Below are positions 61,394-64,000 of a stretch of 64,000 nucleotides of DNA, one piece after another. The stretch spans positions 35,241 to 99,240 of the forward strand of contig CAZWVJ010000005.1 of NCBI GenBank assembly GCA_964636865.1. Reading direction: 5' to 3'. Both the position numbers and the translations under genes were made by a program. Within the stretch, counting starts at the first letter, position 1; each line of letters opens with the position of its first letter. The notes beneath the pieces are model-generated. The model made no database searches. It saw only the letters and a list, made by a program, of their open reading frames with translations, and was not told the origin of the DNA. Source of the stretch: B1SED10-75 sp964636865. GTDB lineage: Bacteria > Bacillota > Dethiobacteria > DTU022 > PWGO01.

Positions 61394-63706
61394 TTAAACT
61401 GATAATGCTGCTTTATACTCCTCGGGATAGTTAGCTTTTATATAAGCTGTTTGATATATCAAAAAGGCATAGGCAGTTGCTTGTGATTTATTATAAACAT
61501 ATGGGGCATGTATTTTCAAATACTGGAAAGTGTTTTCTCCCTCTTCGGGTGTACATCCTTTAGCGCTAGCTCCTTTTATAAATTGTTTTCTATAATGTCC
61601 AAGTTCTTCAGAATGATTACTACTCAAAGCTCTCTGCATTAAATGAGCCTGTCTCAAGTGAAAACCGGCAATTTCTGAAGCAATCTGCATAATTTGTTCC
61701 TGGAAAATAATTACGCCGTAAGTTTCTCGAAGAATTTTTACCACATCATCAGGAATATTTTTTAGAGAAAAGCTTCTATATTTAATTTTTGTGAAATCAG
61801 CAGTTTGATCATAGACCCCGGGACGGCAAAGAGCAACTGCTGCCGTTAATTCGGAAAAATTATTTGGTTTTAATTCCCGCAAAAAATTTTTTATATCTTC
61901 CTTTTCTAATAGGAATATTCCCTCAGTTTCCTCTCCCACAAGGTAATCATAAGTGTTTTTGTCATCTAAAGATATCATGTTTATGTTTATTTGTTTTCCC
62001 CGCCGATGTTTTATGTTTTTGAGGGCTTCTTCAATATACTTTAAAAATTTTAAACTTTGGATATCAAATTTAACAAGCCCCATATCTTTTAGTTTCTGCT
62101 CCGGGAATTGGGCTACTTTATTACCTGTATTTGATTTTTGTAAAGGCACGTGTTTAACTAAAGGTTCGCCGGCAACAACAACCCCCTTTCCTTGAGCAAC
62201 GGCATTCCGAGGCAACCCCTCCAGAGCAAGGGATATATCCAGCAATTCCCTGTTTTCTTCATTCTCATAATAAGATTGGAGTTCCGGGCTGATCTCCAAT
62301 GCTTTTCTAATGGTCACCCCCGGTTCATTGGGAATAAGCTCTATGATATGCTCCAGGTTTGCCGTGGGGACATTTAAAGCCCTTCCCACAGCTTTGACTG
62401 TCATTCGGCTTCTCATAACTCCAAAATGAATAATATGTGCTACCCTGTCTTCTCCATACTTTTTTTCCATATATTCGATAACCTCGTCCCGTCTTTTACC
62501 GTTTATATCTATAGTTACATCTGGCATGTTAACCAAAGTGGGATTAAAAAAACATTCAAAAACCAGATCATGTTTTATGGGATCTATCTCGGTAATACCA
62601 AGGCAGTAATTTACCAAACTTCCTACTGCCGATCCCCTGCCAGGGCCAATTTGAATATCCTTTTCACGGGCATAACGTACAATATCCCATAAAGTTAGGA
62701 AATAACCGGCGCAATCCATCTGCTCAATTATCTTTAATTCGTAATCCAACCTTTTCTGCAGAGAATTATTCGCCCACTTATAACGCCATGACAGTCCTTG
62801 AGTACAAATCTGTCGCAGAAACTCAATTTCTGTTTGCTCTGACGGTAAATTGATTCCTATCACGGAAGGAGAACTAACTTCTAAATTTAAACTGCAGTCT
62901 TCGGCAATCTCCATAGTGTTTTTTAATGCCTCGGAATAATTATTAAATATTTCCTGCATTTCTGACGGGCTTTTCAGGTAAAGTTCACATGAATTATAGC
63001 TTACGCTTTCTTTATCATTTATCACCTTTCCTTCCTTCAAACAAAGTAAAACATCATGAGCTTTATTATCTTCTTTTTCCAAATAATGAGCATTGTTGGT
63101 GGCTACCAAGGGAATTCCCCGCTTTTGGGAGATTTCTGCCAGTCCCTCGTTAATTTTCCCCTGGCCGGGTAATCCATGATCCTGCATTTCGAGATAGAAA
63201 TAGTTATCTCCGAAAACAGAAGCATAAAAGGTAGCAATATTTTCCGCTTCTTCTAATTGGTCCTGTAATATAAGCCGGGGAATTTCCCCGGCCATACACC
63301 CACTCAAAGCCGTAATCCCGTCAGCATGGCTCTTCAATTTTTCATTGTTTACAAGAGGCGTATGGTTTTGGCCCTCACAAGATCCCAAAGTAACCAACTG
63401 CATAAGGTTTCGGTACCCCTCCATGGTTCTGGCCAGCAAAACCAGATGAGGCAAAGTATTTTCTTCATAATACCCATACAAGGAAGAAGCAGAAGAAACA
63501 CACATTTCACAACCCACAATAGGTTTTACACCTGCCGTTAAGGCTTTTTGATAAAAATTAACAACCCCATACAACCCATGGTGATCCGTCAGGGCTACTG
63601 CCGGCATACCGAGTTCCGCAGTTTTAGAAGCAAGTTGTTGGAGCCTTATGGCCCCATCCAAAAGGCTATATTCCGACTGGACATGCAGGTGCACAAAAGA
63701 ACTCAT
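61394..63706 (-). CDS. Short DnaE-like DNA polymerase III alpha homologue with altered active site
   Basis: 770 residues; AAAGGAGGT before the ATG. The PHP domain (HLHVQSEYSLLDGA, ALTDHHGLYG, GCEMCV, LSGCMAGEIP) is followed by the palm/thumb/fingers: GPGRGSAVGSLVNYCLGITEIDP, MPDVTIDINGKRRDEV, GLVKFDIQSLKF, FQEQIMQIA, NKSQATAYAFLIYQTAYIKANYPEE. It stops there; normal DnaE runs to about 1100-1160 residues with OB and tau-binding parts, which are absent, and sodA lies just 85 bases downstream. Where E. coli has PDFDVD (catalytic Asp401/Asp403), this reads PDVTID, so the first Asp is Thr. It is probably a paralogue with a changed role, not the replicase. Confidence 0.85.
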   Translation of the reverse strand: MSSFVHLHVQSEYSLLDGAIRLQQLASKTAELGMPAVALTDHHGLYGVVNFYQKALTAGVKPIVGCEMCVSSASSLYGYYEENTLPHLVLLARTMEGYRNLMQLVTLGSCEGQNHTPLVNNEKLKSHADGITALSGCMAGEIPRLILQDQLEEAENIATFYASVFGDNYFYLEMQDHGLPGQGKINEGLAEISQKRGIPLVATNNAHYLEKEDNKAHDVLLCLKEGKVINDKESVSYNSCELYLKSPSEMQEIFNNYSEALKNTMEIAEDCSLNLEVSSPSVIGINLPSEQTEIEFLRQICTQGLSWRYKWANNSLQKRLDYELKIIEQMDCAGYFLTLWDIVRYAREKDIQIGPGRGSAVGSLVNYCLGITEIDPIKHDLVFECFFNPTLVNMPDVTIDINGKRRDEVIEYMEKKYGEDRVAHIIHFGVMRSRMTVKAVGRALNVPTANLEHIIELIPNEPGVTIRKALEISPELQSYYENEENRELLDISLALEGLPRNAVAQGKGVVVAGEPLVKHVPLQKSNTGNKVAQFPEQKLKDMGLVKFDIQSLKFLKYIEEALKNIKHRRGKQININMISLDDKNTYDYLVGEETEGIFLLEKEDIKNFLRELKPNNFSELTAAVALCRPGVYDQTADFTKIKYRSFSLKNIPDDVVKILRETYGVIIFQEQIMQIASEIAGFHLRQAHLMQRALSSNHSEELGHYRKQFIKGASAKGCTPEEGENTFQYLKIHAPYVYNKSQATAYAFLIYQTAYIKANYPEEYKAALSV

Positions 63707-63925
63707 AGATTTACCTCCTTTAGATAGAATAATACCTATTATCCTTAATGCAAAAATTTACAATCCTTAATTTATTATTTTTAAAAAAAGACAAACCATA
63801 GCGACTTTGACCCCCCAAATATAAGAACAATCCTTTCATAAACCTTTTGTAACAAATAAAATAATTACAATTAACCATGCTTTATTCATGTTTTTCCATA
63901 TTAAATGATATTTTAAATAATCTAA

Positions 63926-63943
63926 GTGACAAACTCATGTCAC
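63926..63943. promoter_or_regulatory. Inverted repeat GTGACA-N6-TGTCAC upstream of a promoter
   Basis: Perfect 6-6-6 inverted repeat followed by CTTTTTG. No transcript arrives from the left on the plus strand, so an operator (for example for a CRP/FNR-like or other dimeric regulator) is more likely than a terminator. It lies 17 bases upstream of the -35 box. Confidence 0.4.
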
Positions 63944-63960
63944 CTTTTTGTTGAATTCTT

Positions 63961-63989
63961 TTGACGCAGTGTAAAATTTATGTTAAAAT
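63961..63989 (+). promoter_or_regulatory. Sigma-A promoter for a gene beyond the window
   Basis: TTGACG (63961-63966), 17 bases, TAAAAT (63984-63989), reading out of the right end. Confidence 0.55.
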
Positions 63990-64000
63990 TTTCTCACTTC

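Larger units (their letters stand above)
63707..64000. other. AT-rich upstream region at window end
   Basis: 294 bases without a coding frame. It holds the inverted repeat at 63926-63943 and the plus-strand promoter at 63961-63989, which would serve a gene starting beyond the window. Confidence 0.5.

Overview
The window looks like part of a chromosome from an anaerobic or facultatively anaerobic Clostridia-type Firmicute. The DNA is AT-rich, Shine-Dalgarno sites are strong (AAGGAGG-type), and GTG, TTG and one ATT start codon are used. The gene order infC-rpmI-rplT-SpoU-pheS-pheT-zapA-cvpA-MPG-mutS2 is typical of Clostridia. Indolepyruvate:ferredoxin oxidoreductase and heterodisulfide-reductase-like Fe-S proteins point to anaerobic, ferredoxin-linked energy metabolism, and Fe/Mn superoxide dismutase to some oxygen exposure. 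A run of exactly 100 N at 39298-39397 shows this is a scaffold with an assembly gap. No rRNA, tRNA, CRISPR array, transposase or prophage was seen.

Layout. 1-4650 (+): an operon for oxidising aromatic 2-oxoacids (two PaaK-type aryl-CoA ligases around an ACT protein, then iorA-iorB). 4690-7735 (+): a class A penicillin-binding protein, convergent with the following minus-strand block. 7727-17910 (-): the conserved housekeeping block from infC to mutS2, with an L20-type leader before infC and a long structured leader with an intrinsic terminator before pheS. 18083-21739 (-): a giant multi-PAS/GGDEF/HD-GYP protein with an internal 747-bp tandem duplication. 22-38.7 kb: mostly single genes, including a ThuA-like protein, a phosphoesterase, a flavin reductase, an enolase-superfamily enzyme, cysteine synthase, a TANGO2-like protein, a membrane M28 peptidase, a LarA homologue, lipoproteins, a CvpA/zinc-ribbon fusion, a membrane-anchored GH15 enzyme and a D-2-hydroxyacid dehydrogenase.

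39-51.3 kb (almost all -): an accessory catabolic island. In transcription order it has an acetoacetate-decarboxylase-like protein, two adjacent acyl-CoA dehydrogenases (one without the usual catalytic Glu motif), a TetR regulator, an unknown 196-aa protein, FAD oxidase, CCG-type Fe-S protein, second FAD oxidase, SCP2 lipid-carrier protein and a CrtI-like flavoprotein. A CrtC/AttH-like lipocalin faces it across the gap. Together these suggest anaerobic oxidation of a bulky hydrophobic, possibly isoprenoid or sterol-like, acid; the substrate is unknown. 51.6-56.5 kb (-): DinB, an orphan Dam-type methylase, a TesB-like thioesterase, a possible PD-(D/E)XK nuclease and unknown proteins. 56.8-64 kb: a secreted or anchored EEP phosphatase, an MFS transporter, a split permease pair, sodA, and a short DnaE-like protein with an altered active site.

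The observations most worth following are: a 27-codon membrane peptide gene (28453-28536) whose in-frame TGA is followed at SECIS-like distance by a GC-rich hairpin; the 39-51 kb island with its acyl-CoA dehydrogenase pair; the truncated, active-site-altered DnaE homologue; the structured pheS leader; and the 21-bp GC-rich repeats around a lipoprotein gene.
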